A stretch of DNA of 59,109 nt from assembly GCA_024275015.1 (NCBI GenBank), contig JAJRZW010000059.1:1-59109 (forward strand), read 5' to 3'. How positions within the stretch are numbered: position 1 is the stretch's first letter; each line of letters opens with the position of its first letter. This DNA comes from Deltaproteobacteria bacterium. Lineage in GTDB: Bacteria; Desulfobacterota; Desulfobulbia; Desulfobulbales; JAJRZW01. Position numbers and translations under genes: made by a program. Below the pieces are notes generated by a model, which did not search any database, was not told the DNA's origin, and saw only the letters and a program-made list of their open reading frames with translations. This document shows positions 34,206-42,443 of this stretch, one piece after another.

Positions 34206-34823
34206 TCATACCTTGGTGAGCAGATGTTTCTCCGCCACATAACGCACCGTTTTCTTGGTGATCTCCTTCAGGGTTTCAAAAACGCCGATACCGGTGGTGG
34301 CAACCGCTTCAAAATATTCCGTCTGCAGTTCGGCGTTCAGATCATTCTCTAGTTCTTCAATGCTGAGGGTGGGAACCGGAGTGTCGACCAGATCCCTCTT
34401 GTTGTACTGAAGGACAAGAGGAATTTTTGCCATATCGAGACCATGGGCATCAAGGTTGCGGCGCAGATCGTCAAGCCCTTCGATGTTTCGTTCGCGGCGG
34501 ACCAGAAGCGGGTCGGCGACATAGACCAGGCCGTCGACTCCCTTTAACACCAGTTTTCGGGTCGCCTCGTACATAACCTGGCCGGGAACGGTGTAGAGCT
34601 GGATCCGGATGTCTAAACCTGATATTTTGCCGAGGTTTAAGGGCAGGAGATCAAAGAACAGGGTCCGGTCGCCCTTGGTGTCGATGGTCAGCATCTTGCC
34701 ACGGTCGCTGTCATCCATGGCCTGGTATATGTAAAGGAGGTTGGTGGTTTTGCCGCACCGCCCCGGGCCATAATAGACAACCTTACAGTGAACTTCTTTT
34801 TTGCTTAGATCAATGAGGGCCAT
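34206..34823 (-). CDS. MglA-like small Ras-family GTPase
   Basis: 205 residues from the ATG at 34823 (an upstream in-frame start at 34877 would overlap the neighbouring gene). The P-loop is GPGRCGKT (residues 19-26); the MglA-type switch region TVPGQVMYEATRKLVLKGVDG is unmistakable; the base-recognition motif is NKRD. MglA is the polarity switch of gliding and type IV pilus motility in Myxococcus, cycling between GTP and GDP under its Roadblock GAP MglB. The adjacent Roadblock gene ends two bases upstream, so they form an MglB-MglA-type pair. Together with the PilB-type ATPase downstream this suggests control of polar pili or secretion. Confidence 0.92.
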   Translation of the reverse strand: MALIDLSKKEVHCKVVYYGPGRCGKTTNLLYIYQAMDDSDRGKMLTIDTKGDRTLFFDLLPLNLGKISGLDIRIQLYTVPGQVMYEATRKLVLKGVDGLVYVADPLLVRRERNIEGLDDLRRNLDAHGLDMAKIPLVLQYNKRDLVDTPVPTLSIEELENDLNAELQTEYFEAVATTGIGVFETLKEITKKTVRYVAEKHLLTKV

Positions 34824-34825
34824 GA

Positions 34826-35227
34826 TTATCCTTCGAATATCTCCGCGATTGACTCTGCAAGTTCGGAAACCCTGCAACGGACAAGACCTAATGAGACATC
34901 GTCTCCGAATATGGTTATGAGAATAAGCTCCTCGCCAATCCGGCCGAAATGAATGTTGCCGTGTTTGCCTTTATGGAACAGGAGCGAGAAATCGTCTTCG
35001 CCGATGAGTTTGGCGATCTGGGTGGTCGCGGCCAGGCTTGCTGCCGCCAGGGCCGCAAGCGATATGGCATCGATGTCGATGTGCTGCTGTTCATGGCCGC
35101 AATTGGCCAGGACGTTACCGGCCGAATCTATTAGCAATGCCGTGCGGACACCTGCCTTGATCAGGGAGTTGATCAACAGGTTTCCTGCCTTTTCCTGTGC
35201 CTGTGCGGTTATGACAAAATCTGCCAC
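34826..35227 (-). CDS. Roadblock/LC7 protein, MglB-like
   Basis: 133 residues starting at GTG 35227, with a GGAGG site about 7 bases before it. A single Roadblock domain: LINSLIKAGVRTALLIDSAGNVLANCG, then SLAALAAASLAATTQIAKLIGEDDFSLLFHKGKHGNIHFGRIGEELILITIF. It is separated by two bases from the MglA-like GTPase and should be its GAP or co-regulator. MglB in Myxococcus forms dimers that activate MglA at the lagging pole; the same role here is inferred from domain and gene order. It is the first gene of the leftward island. Confidence 0.88.
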   Translation of the reverse strand: MADFVITAQAQEKAGNLLINSLIKAGVRTALLIDSAGNVLANCGHEQQHIDIDAISLAALAAASLAATTQIAKLIGEDDFSLLFHKGKHGNIHFGRIGEELILITIFGDDVSLGLVRCRVSELAESIAEIFEG

Positions 35228-35569
35228 GAGGGATCCTCCAGAGGACGATATAAAAAAATTTGCTTCCCGGTCGATATGTCACATCCGGGTCTACGGTTTT
35301 TTAAAAATTTAGTCCGGAACTGCATAATAAACCGGGAAAACCATGAGTTAACCGCGGATTATTTTACCGTAAGCGGACTAATAATCCATCTTTATGTTGC
35401 AAGAATACAATATCAGGTACAAATATCATAGTAACTATTTCAAATCAGATCAAAAATTACAAAAGTTGCCGGTTTTTGTCAAGAAAGACGCAACGGGTAT
35501 AGTATGGTTCTGCGTCTTCAGGCGGCCGGATCGGAGCTTACTTGTCCCGCTTTCGCGGGAGCCCTTCCT
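35228..35569. other. AT-rich upstream region of the MglA/Roadblock island
   Basis: 342 bases clearly richer in A+T than the surroundings (about 35270-35470). It should carry the promoter of the island on the minus strand, but I could not fix a -10/-35 pair with confidence. No gene is supported. Confidence 0.4.
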
Positions 35570-35572
35570 GCC

Positions 35573-35665
35573 GTCATTCCGGCGCAGGCCGGAATCCATA
35601 ATGTGTTTCATTACAGGATTTTCGATCAGGTCCGAAATGACAAAAATGATGATTTGCGGTTTTTG
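35573..35665 (+). repeat. R4 element, full copy
   Basis: Starts GTCATTCCGGCGCAGGCCGG, includes ATCCATAATGTGTTTCAT, the return arm TCCGAAATGAC and ends ATGATTTGCGGTTTTTG, abutting the R2 copy. The ends form a hairpin (GTCATTCCGG with CCGAAATGAC). Confidence 0.8.
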
Positions 35666-35938
35666 ATGAAGTCGTAACAAGTCCCCGCTCCGGGGAGAAA
35701 ACGACGATTTTCGGGCAGCGGACGGCGGGCTGCTGAAATCCCGAACTCGGGTTATCAGTCCGTTGAAAAACGGGCTGGTCGCGGTGCATGGACGCGCGGG
35801 AGTTGAAAAAGACAGGACGTCTTTTTCAACAGTCTGTTACGCCCTCAAACATGCGGGATTTCTTAACCCATCCCGTCGCCCGGCGTTTTTTTCGGAAATC
35901 GCCGAAGACGCCTCCGCGGGGGCTTGTTACGAGACCAT
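35666..35938 (+). repeat. R2 element interrupted by an R1 element
   Basis: Left end ATGAAGTCGTAACAAG, right end CTTGTTACGAGACCAT. Without the 87-bp insert (35753-35839) plus the two duplicated target bases it is the normal length. The break is between CCGAACTCGGG and GCCCTCAAAC, both well kept. Confidence 0.92.
35753..35839 (-). repeat. R1 element, short form nested in R2
   Basis: 87 bp with only the outer hairpins: CAGTCCGTT...AACGGGCTG and GTTGAAAAAGAC...GTCTTTTTCAAC, ending CAGTCTGTTA. The two inner hairpins of full copies are missing. It interrupts the surrounding R2 copy. Confidence 0.92.
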
Positions 35939-35941
35939 CAT

Positions 35942-36012
35942 TACCGTTGACCTCGCAATAAATTGCGGGCCAACGGTAATCGCGCTTCTAACTTAATTGA
36001 AATTGCGTGGCT
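35942..36012 (+). repeat. R6 element
   Basis: ACCGTTGACCTCGCAATAAA then TTGCGGGCCAACGGT forms a near-perfect hairpin, followed by CGCGCTTCTAACTT as at 31886. It lies between the nested R2/R1 block and recD. Confidence 0.65.
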
Positions 36013-36070
36013 CCGCGTCTGTTTGAGGTGTGATGAGGGCAACAATTAATAATGAGGTTGATCAGCTGTA

Positions 36071-37939
36071 ATGACCCGGGAAATATTGTCATTTGTTGAG
36101 TCTGAACGCCGAGGGGCGGCCGCTGTTGTCATGGTCGACGCCGCCGGTGCTGTTCATGAGCTGCGGCCGAGGGATATTGATTATTGCTTTGCCGATTTCA
36201 TTGTTCGTCTCGTCGGGGGGGAGCGGAACCAGGCAGACCCCCTGTGGCAGGGCGCCTTTATTGTCAGTCTTTTTGTTGCGAGGGGGCAGGTGCGGTTTGA
36301 TATTTCCGCCTTTGCCGGCGGCATGATTCGCTTCACCGCCGGGCGCGAGGTGCCGTTGCCCGGGCTTGATGCCTGGCGCGCTGCCCTTGTCGCCTCCGGG
36401 GTGGTTGGCTCGCCCCGGGCATTGGATTATCCTCTGATACTGGATAATGACTGCCTTTATTTGCATCGATTCCGGCGGGCCGAAGCCGAGGTCGCGGCCT
36501 TTGCCGGCGCAAGGTTGCGCCAGGAGATGATTCCTCCTCCGGGGTTTGAACCGGCAGATTTCGTTGCTCTGTGCGACCGCCTCTTTCCGGCAACGGAAAG
36601 AGGTAGCACCGACTGGCAGCGGGTCGCGGCCCTGGCCGCCCTTGTCCGCCCTTTCGTGGTGATCAGTGGAGGCCCAGGCAGCGGGAAGACCTACACCGTG
36701 GCCCGTATTATTTCCCTCCTGCGTTATTGTTGCGGCAATGATATGCGGGTGGCGCTGGCGGCACCAACCGGCAAGGCGGTGTCAAGACTCAAGGAAAGCG
36801 TGGCGGCACAGGCGGATCTGTTGGCCGGGGCCGGGCTTGAGATTGTTACCATCCATCGTCTGCTTGGCCTGCGACCGGGTGGGGGGAGCCGATTCGGCCC
36901 GGACCGGCCTCTTCCCTACGACCTGGTGGTGGTGGACGAGGCCTCAATGGTTGATATTGTCCTTATGTCTCAAGTGGTAGGGGCAATCGCGGATGACTGC
37001 CGTCTGATTCTTCTCGGCGATCACCGGCAACTGGCGGCGGTTGAGCCCGGGGCGGTTTTTGCCGCATTCTGCGGCGATGATTTTATCAACGGCTTTTCTG
37101 CCGGGTTCAGTGACTTTGTCGCCGGGGCCGGGGGGGGGGAGGTGGTGCCGAACGGTAATTCCGGCGGCGACGGGGTGATCTTCCTCAGACATAGTCATCG
37201 TTTCGGTTCAGGCGGCGGTATCGCGCGTCTGGCCCGGGCCGTGGCCGATGGGGACGGCCGGGAGGCGGTGGATATTATCGCCACCGGCGGTGGCGGGGAG
37301 ATTACTCATCTTGATCCGGGGGGGGAGTTTGCCCGGGTTCTGGGGGATTTTTTCAAGTCCCGGCCGGGGTTTACGCGCCCGGAAAGTCTTGATGAGGCCT
37401 TTTCGTGGCTGGAACGTCTGCGGATTTTGTGTCCGGCCCGTTCCGGTAAAAGGGGAGTGGAGGAGGTTAACCGGATTCTCTGTTCCCTGGCCCCGAAACC
37501 GGGGCCGGGTTCTTTGGTTCCGGGACAGCCGGTTATGATCCGGCGTAACGATTATCAGATTAACCTGTTTAATGGTGACATCGGGGTGGTTTCCCCGGCT
37601 GATGACGTCGGTCGGATTTTTTTCATGGATGAATCCGCGGGGCGGCGGTCATTTTCGCCGTCGGCTCTGCCGGAGTGGGAAACGGTCTACGCGATGACGG
37701 TCCATAAATCGCAGGGAAGTGAGTTTGCCGAGGTCCTTCTTGTCCTGCCGGCGGAATCCGGGCCGATTATGAGCCGGGAACTCTTTTACACCGCCATAAC
37801 CCGGGCGCGGGAAAAGGTTCATATCTGGGGTGATCCGGGGGTGATCCGGGAGATGGTCGAGCGTCCTTCAGCGCTTTCCCCGGTTCTGGAGGCAAGGCTT
37901 GCTGGCTGCGTTGAATCCCCGTCCCCGAAAACCGGATGA
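36071..37939 (+). CDS. recD: RecBCD alpha subunit (5'-3' helicase)
   Basis: 622 residues, the usual length for RecD. Walker A is SGGPGSGKTYTVARI near residue 199, motif II is VVVDEASMVDIVLM near 287, followed by LILLGDHRQLAAVEPG, and the C-terminal motifs YAMTVHKSQGSEFAEVL and FYTAITRAREKVHIWG are intact. RecD is the fast 5'-3' motor of RecBCD. It stands 12.8 kb from recCB, with two signalling modules between, so its stoichiometry must be set separately. The ribosome-binding site is weak. R2 and R6 repeats lie just upstream and an R1 copy downstream. Confidence 0.94.
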   Translation: MTREILSFVESERRGAAAVVMVDAAGAVHELRPRDIDYCFADFIVRLVGGERNQADPLWQGAFIVSLFVARGQVRFDISAFAGGMIRFTAGREVPLPGLDAWRAALVASGVVGSPRALDYPLILDNDCLYLHRFRRAEAEVAAFAGARLRQEMIPPPGFEPADFVALCDRLFPATERGSTDWQRVAALAALVRPFVVISGGPGSGKTYTVARIISLLRYCCGNDMRVALAAPTGKAVSRLKESVAAQADLLAGAGLEIVTIHRLLGLRPGGGSRFGPDRPLPYDLVVVDEASMVDIVLMSQVVGAIADDCRLILLGDHRQLAAVEPGAVFAAFCGDDFINGFSAGFSDFVAGAGGGEVVPNGNSGGDGVIFLRHSHRFGSGGGIARLARAVADGDGREAVDIIATGGGGEITHLDPGGEFARVLGDFFKSRPGFTRPESLDEAFSWLERLRILCPARSGKRGVEEVNRILCSLAPKPGPGSLVPGQPVMIRRNDYQINLFNGDIGVVSPADDVGRIFFMDESAGRRSFSPSALPEWETVYAMTVHKSQGSEFAEVLLVLPAESGPIMSRELFYTAITRAREKVHIWGDPGVIREMVERPSALSPVLEARLAGCVESPSPKTG

Positions 37940-38080
37940 TCTTCAGCAGGGCGGGGCTTCTTCCCTGGTTTGCCGTCAACTGAGCCGAAGGGCCGAAATG
38001 GCCTTGGCCGGTGCGGCAAAAGATTCGCTGAATGATATGCGGTTGTTTGAATTTGTGTTTTTTTCAGTCTGTTTGTCGTT

Positions 38081-38236
38081 TAGCAGACTGTTGAAAAAGC
38101 CGTCCTGGCTTTTTCAATTCCCGGTTGGCCAAAACAAGTTCCGGCCAACCTCTCGATTTCACTGGATTTTTCCAACCCGGTGAAATCGGCGGCACGTCCG
38201 TGCGCCGCGACCAGCCCGTTTTCCAACGGGCTGTTA
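38081..38236 (+). repeat. R1 element, full copy
   Basis: 156 bp from TAGCAGACTGTTGAAAAAG to CAACGGGCTGTTA. The third hairpin is GATTTCACTGG with CCGGTGAAATC. It lies between recD and the biotin carboxylase gene. Confidence 0.9.
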
Positions 38237-38373
38237 GGAGGTTGATTCTGGTTCTTGCGGCCCAGTTTTACTTGTGTTAAATTAAAAAATTCAGGCCCTG
38301 CGGGACTCTTCCGCGCCGACGTATCCCCTTGAATGTTCGATTATATAATGGATTACTGCATTAAAGGTAACAG

Positions 38374-39825
38374 GTGAGTGTTGTGAAAAAAAAGATTTTG
38401 GTTGCCAATCGTGGTGAAATCGCCCTGAGAATCATCAGGGCGATTCAGGAGCTGGGCCATCTGGCGGTGGCCGTTTATGAAACCCCGGACAACGAGGCCC
38501 TCCATATTCGCACCGCCGATGAGGCGGTTTGGCTCGGTGACGGCCCCCGCAGCGATTATCTCGATATCGCCAAGGTTATCCGGGCGGCAAGGAAATCGGG
38601 CGCCGACGCCATCCATCCCGGGTATGGTTTCCTCGCGGAAAATCCTGATTTCGCCACGGCCTGCGAAGATGCCGGGATTATTTTTATCGGCCCTCCATCC
38701 CAGGTGATAAATAACCTCGGTGACAAGGTCATCGCCCGGGGTATCATGGCTGATGCCGGTATCCCCATGGTTCCCGGGACCAGTAACCTCCCTGCCGGCG
38801 ATAAGGGGGTTGATGTCGCGGTGGAATTCGCCGCGAAAGTCGGCTATCCGGTGATGCTCAAGGCCACTGCCGGCGGCGGCGGCCGCGGTATAAGGCAGGT
38901 GGAAAACGAGTCTCAGCTGCGTGAGGAGGTTTCAGTGGCCCGGGCCGAGGCCCGGGCCGCGTTTAACAATGACAACGTATACCTTGAAAAGGTGATCCTT
39001 GATCCCAAGCATGTCGAGGTCCAGGTTATTGCCGATCAGGATGGCTGCACGGTCCATCTCGGTACCCGCGACTGTTCCATCCAGCGTCGTAACCAGAAAC
39101 TGGTGGAGATCGCCCCGTCGATGATTCAGGATGAAAAGCTCCTTGACGATATCTGCGCCACCGCGGTCCGGGCCGCGAAGGCGGCGAAGTACGTCAACGC
39201 CGGCACGGTCGAGTTCCTTGTTGACCGGGATTACAATTATTATTTCATGGAGATCAATACCCGGGTCCAGGTGGAACACACGGTTACCGAGATGGTCACC
39301 GGCATTGATATTGTCCGGACCCAGATCAAGCTGGCAATGGGCAAGAAACTTGCCTTCTCCCAGGAAGATATTCAGATCCGCGGTCATGCCATTGAGATGC
39401 GGGTCAATGCCGAGGACCCGCAGAACAACTTCATGCCCGAGGGCGGAAAGACCGTCAGTGTCTATCGTTCCCCGGGCGGGTACGGGGTCCGCCTCGACGG
39501 TTTTGTCTATCAGGGCTACGCCATTCCCGAGGTATATGACTCTCTTCTGGTCAAACTCACGGTCCACGGGTTCTCGTGGAACGAAACCGTCGACCGTCTG
39601 CGGCGCTGTCTGCATAATTTTGTCATCGTCGGCCCCAAGACCACCATTCCCTTTTACCTTAATCTGGTCAACGATCCTGATTTTCAGAAAGGGGATTTCA
39701 CCACATCCTACCTTGCCAATCATCCCCGCCTTATGGATTACGAGGACAAGGATTCCGAGGTCGGTAAACTCGCCCATCTCATCGCCGAGATCAATTTTCG
39801 CAAGCAGAATACCTATGCCATATAG
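38374..39825 (+). CDS. Biotin carboxylase subunit (pyruvate or acyl-CoA carboxylase)
   Basis: 483 residues. Starts with ILVANRGEIALRIIRAIQELG, then the ATP-grasp fold: Gly-rich loop KATAGGGGRGIRQV, HVEVQVIADQDG, RDCSIQRRNQKLVE and FMEINTRVQVEHTVTEM. It uses ATP and bicarbonate to carboxylate biotin on a carrier domain. The carrier and a pyruvate-type carboxyltransferase are in the gene 212 bases downstream, so the pair most likely forms a two-subunit pyruvate carboxylase; a role as AccC in fatty acid synthesis is possible too. The start is GTG at 38374 or at 38383; the second would give the more usual N-terminus. The AAGG at 38364 favours the first. Confidence 0.92.
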   Translation: MSVVKKKILVANRGEIALRIIRAIQELGHLAVAVYETPDNEALHIRTADEAVWLGDGPRSDYLDIAKVIRAARKSGADAIHPGYGFLAENPDFATACEDAGIIFIGPPSQVINNLGDKVIARGIMADAGIPMVPGTSNLPAGDKGVDVAVEFAAKVGYPVMLKATAGGGGRGIRQVENESQLREEVSVARAEARAAFNNDNVYLEKVILDPKHVEVQVIADQDGCTVHLGTRDCSIQRRNQKLVEIAPSMIQDEKLLDDICATAVRAAKAAKYVNAGTVEFLVDRDYNYYFMEINTRVQVEHTVTEMVTGIDIVRTQIKLAMGKKLAFSQEDIQIRGHAIEMRVNAEDPQNNFMPEGGKTVSVYRSPGGYGVRLDGFVYQGYAIPEVYDSLLVKLTVHGFSWNETVDRLRRCLHNFVIVGPKTTIPFYLNLVNDPDFQKGDFTTSYLANHPRLMDYEDKDSEVGKLAHLIAEINFRKQNTYAI

Positions 39826-39868
39826 ACGGGGGACAAGGCGCGGGTGTCTGGCGTAGGAAGGGAACAAG

Positions 39869-40010
39869 GGTATTCTGAAAAATGGTCTTTTCGCCCGCTC
39901 CCGGCGTCATGGACAAAATGAAAAATGCTCACACATTTTCAATATGTTGCGTTTTTTAATTTTGCTTACTCCTTGGCCTCGGACGAAAAGATTTATTTTT
40001 CAAGACATCC
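39869..40010 (+). repeat. R5 element, full copy
   Basis: 142 bp with inverted ends (GGTATTCTGAAAAAT and ATTTTTCAAGACATCC). Inner blocks: CTTTTCGCCCGCTCCCGGCG, AAAATGCTCAC, CTTGGCCTCGGACGAAAA. It sits between the two carboxylase genes, 28 bases before the second ATG. Confidence 0.85.
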
Positions 40011-40037
40011 ATAATTGAAAAAAATACTGGAGAAGTC

Positions 40038-41945
40038 ATGGAACGCATAGTTCAGGGAATGGACATAACCGAGGTTCTGAAAACTGTCAGAGGGGGGGAT
40101 GGGTATTATATAACCAACACCGCCCGTGATCTGTCGCAGTCGGATTTTAAAAACCGGATCCTTCTGCATACCGATCTTCTTGCCGCGTCCGCGCGGGAGC
40201 GGGCGAATTATTTTTCCCTTGAGATTACCGGGGGCGCTTCAATTCACGTTGATATTCTCAGGAAGCAGGTCGACCCCTTTTTAAAGCTCGAACTCCTGCG
40301 CGAGAAGATGCCCAATACCATGTTTCAGACCCTGTGCCGCGGGGTAAATCTTTTCGGCTACCGGCCTTATCCACAGAATGTTATCCGGCTCACGGTGCGG
40401 GAGTTCGCCAAATACGTCGATGTCTGGCGGGTATTTGATTTTCTTAACTATATCCCCAACATGGAGGCGGTATTCGAAGAAGTGCAGAAGGCGGGCAAGA
40501 TCCTTGAACCCTGTATCTGTTTTTCCACCGGGCCTGAGCATACTGACGCGTATTATGTCTCCAAGGTCAGGGAGATTGTCGCGGTCACCGGCACGGACAT
40601 CCTTCTGTGCATCAAAAACCACGGTGGTCTCGGGACTCCGGCCCGTATCGGCCGGCTGGTGGCGGCGATAAGGGATACCTGGCCGGATATGGTTATTCAC
40701 TACCACGGTCATAACACCGACGGCAACGACATTGGCCGGATCACCGCCGCGGTCATGAACGGCGCCCGGATAGTCGACGCCGCTGATCACGCCTTTACCG
40801 GTTATTACGGTCCGCCGCCTATCCTTTCGGTTGTTCAGGCCCTGAAGGAACAGGGGCACGACGCGATCGGGGTTGACGAGGCCGCGGTTATCGAGACCTC
40901 CGAGGTCCTGCGCGGTGAACGGCAGCATTACGAGATATTCGAGTCACAGTTCAAGGGCTTTTCTCCCACGGTCCAGATTCACAAACTCCCCGGCGGCGCC
41001 ATGGGATCGAGCTTCGAGCAGGCGGTCAAGGGTGAATTCCTTGACCGGATGCCGGAGATTCTTCACACGGAGCTTCCCAGGGTCCAGACCGAGCTTGGCA
41101 ATTACTGGAGCGTCACCCCCGGTTCCCAGATTCTCTGGACCACCGCGGTGTCTAATGTCCTTACCGGCGACCGTTATTCCAATGCCTCCGGTGATTTGAA
41201 GAATCTTCTGCTGGGTAAATACGGTCCTTTTCCCTTCTACCGCCCGGCCGACTGGATTTACGAAAAGATTTTCGGGGTCGACTGGCAGCGAATCCTTGAG
41301 GAAGAAGGAGGGCTTGAAGACATCGCCGATGTCGATATCACGGCCGAACGGGCTGAGCTTGCGAAGAAGCTGGGGCATGAACCCAGTGAACAGGAGCTGG
41401 TTATTTACCTGCAGCACCCCAACGACGCGGTGGAATTTTATAAGTTCGAGGCCAGGTTCGGCCGGGCCTACGTCCTGCCTCCGAGTATCTTTCTCCGCAC
41501 CGGCGGCTTTAAATTAGGCGAGACCCTTAAGTTCAAGGATCATAAAGGCAAGGAACACGTGATCGAGATCGGTCCTGAGGCCAGGGACGAGGAGGGGATC
41601 TGGAACGTCTACCTTAATGTCGACCATCATGAGCGGGTTTACCAGTTTCAGGAAGAGGTCGCCGGCACTACTGCTGCTGCGGCGGTACAGCTTTCCAGGG
41701 AAGAGATTGAGGAATTGGCCACAATCGGTGATCTGCGGGCGCCTTTTGCCGCCAACGTCTGCGAGATTCTGGCCGGGGAAGGCCAGGAGGTAAAAAAGGG
41801 TGACCGCCTGCTTATTGTTGAGGCGATGAAGATGCAGACCCCTATTGTCAGCCCCATGAACGGGGTGGTGGTGAGCATCAGTGTTGAAGTGGGCAAGGCG
41901 GTGAAGATTGGCGATAAGCTGGTTCTGGTCAAGGAACCGGAATAA
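40038..41945 (+). CDS. Pyruvate/oxaloacetate carboxyltransferase with biotin carrier domain
   Basis: 635 residues. An HMGL-like TIM barrel with RDLSQS near the start (usual RDAHQS), the carbamyl-lysine region CIKNHGGLGTP (usual KDMAGLL) and the metal-binding HYHGHNTDGND. A conserved PYC_OADA-type domain follows (KLPGGAMGSSFEQA), and a C-terminal biotinyl domain with the target lysine in VEAMKMQTP near residue 598. It transfers CO2 from carboxy-biotin to pyruvate, forming oxaloacetate for anaplerosis. The barrel motifs are more diverged than in typical PycB/OadA, so the acceptor could be another 2-oxoacid. No membrane decarboxylase subunits are nearby, which argues against a sodium-pumping role. 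Confidence 0.85.
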   Translation: MERIVQGMDITEVLKTVRGGDGYYITNTARDLSQSDFKNRILLHTDLLAASARERANYFSLEITGGASIHVDILRKQVDPFLKLELLREKMPNTMFQTLCRGVNLFGYRPYPQNVIRLTVREFAKYVDVWRVFDFLNYIPNMEAVFEEVQKAGKILEPCICFSTGPEHTDAYYVSKVREIVAVTGTDILLCIKNHGGLGTPARIGRLVAAIRDTWPDMVIHYHGHNTDGNDIGRITAAVMNGARIVDAADHAFTGYYGPPPILSVVQALKEQGHDAIGVDEAAVIETSEVLRGERQHYEIFESQFKGFSPTVQIHKLPGGAMGSSFEQAVKGEFLDRMPEILHTELPRVQTELGNYWSVTPGSQILWTTAVSNVLTGDRYSNASGDLKNLLLGKYGPFPFYRPADWIYEKIFGVDWQRILEEEGGLEDIADVDITAERAELAKKLGHEPSEQELVIYLQHPNDAVEFYKFEARFGRAYVLPPSIFLRTGGFKLGETLKFKDHKGKEHVIEIGPEARDEEGIWNVYLNVDHHERVYQFQEEVAGTTAAAAVQLSREEIEELATIGDLRAPFAANVCEILAGEGQEVKKGDRLLIVEAMKMQTPIVSPMNGVVVSISVEVGKAVKIGDKLVLVKEPE

Positions 41946-42073
41946 GTAAGCGCTCCATGAACATCGCCCTGCACGCGCTTTAACCCTTTGATATGCCTAA
42001 GTATAATCAAAAGGGGTTAAATCGCGCACATGGCGGCGTCCCTGAATCCCTTACCGGGTACGATTTTTTTGCA

Positions 42074-42229
42074 TTAGCAGCCCGTTGAAAAACGGGCTGG
42101 CCGCGGCGCACGGACGCGCCGTCGATTTCATCTGGCTGAAAAACCCAGTGAAATCGAGAGGTTGGCCGGAACTTGTTTTGGCCAACCGGGAGTTGAAAAA
42201 GCCAGGACGGCTTTTTCAACAGTCTGTTA
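42074..42229 (-). repeat. R1 element, full copy
   Basis: 156 bp in opposite orientation to 38081: TAGCAGCCCGTTGAAAAACG at the left, CTTTTTCAACAGTCTGTTA at the right. The inner stems GGTTGGCC/GGCCAACC and GATTTCA/TGAAATC are kept. Confidence 0.9.
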
Positions 42230-42260
42230 GGTGTGGTTAATTGATCGCTTGCGGAATAAG

Positions 42261-42396
42261 GGTACCTTGAAAAATCAGAATTTTTGTTCGAGACCAAGGA
42301 ACAGGAAAATTTAAAACGCAGCATATTGGTCATACTGTGAGCATTTTTTATTTTTCTGTGACGCCGGGTTCGGGCAAAAGGCAATTTCAAGGTACC
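42261..42396 (-). repeat. R5 element, full copy
   Basis: 136 bp with good inverted ends: GGTACCTTGAAAAAT and AATTTCAAGGTACC. It runs opposite to the copy at 39869. It lies 32 bases from an R1 copy, between the carboxylase and PPC-domain genes. Confidence 0.87.
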
Positions 42397-42443
42397 ATAA
42401 ATCCCGCCGGGACGAGAACCTGTGCCTCTTCCCTGTTCCCGGG

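Noticed and set aside
23225-42229. CRISPR array formed by the recurring R1/R2 units
   Set aside because: Copies are hundreds to thousands of bases apart, 85-190 bp long, in both orientations, and no cas gene is present.
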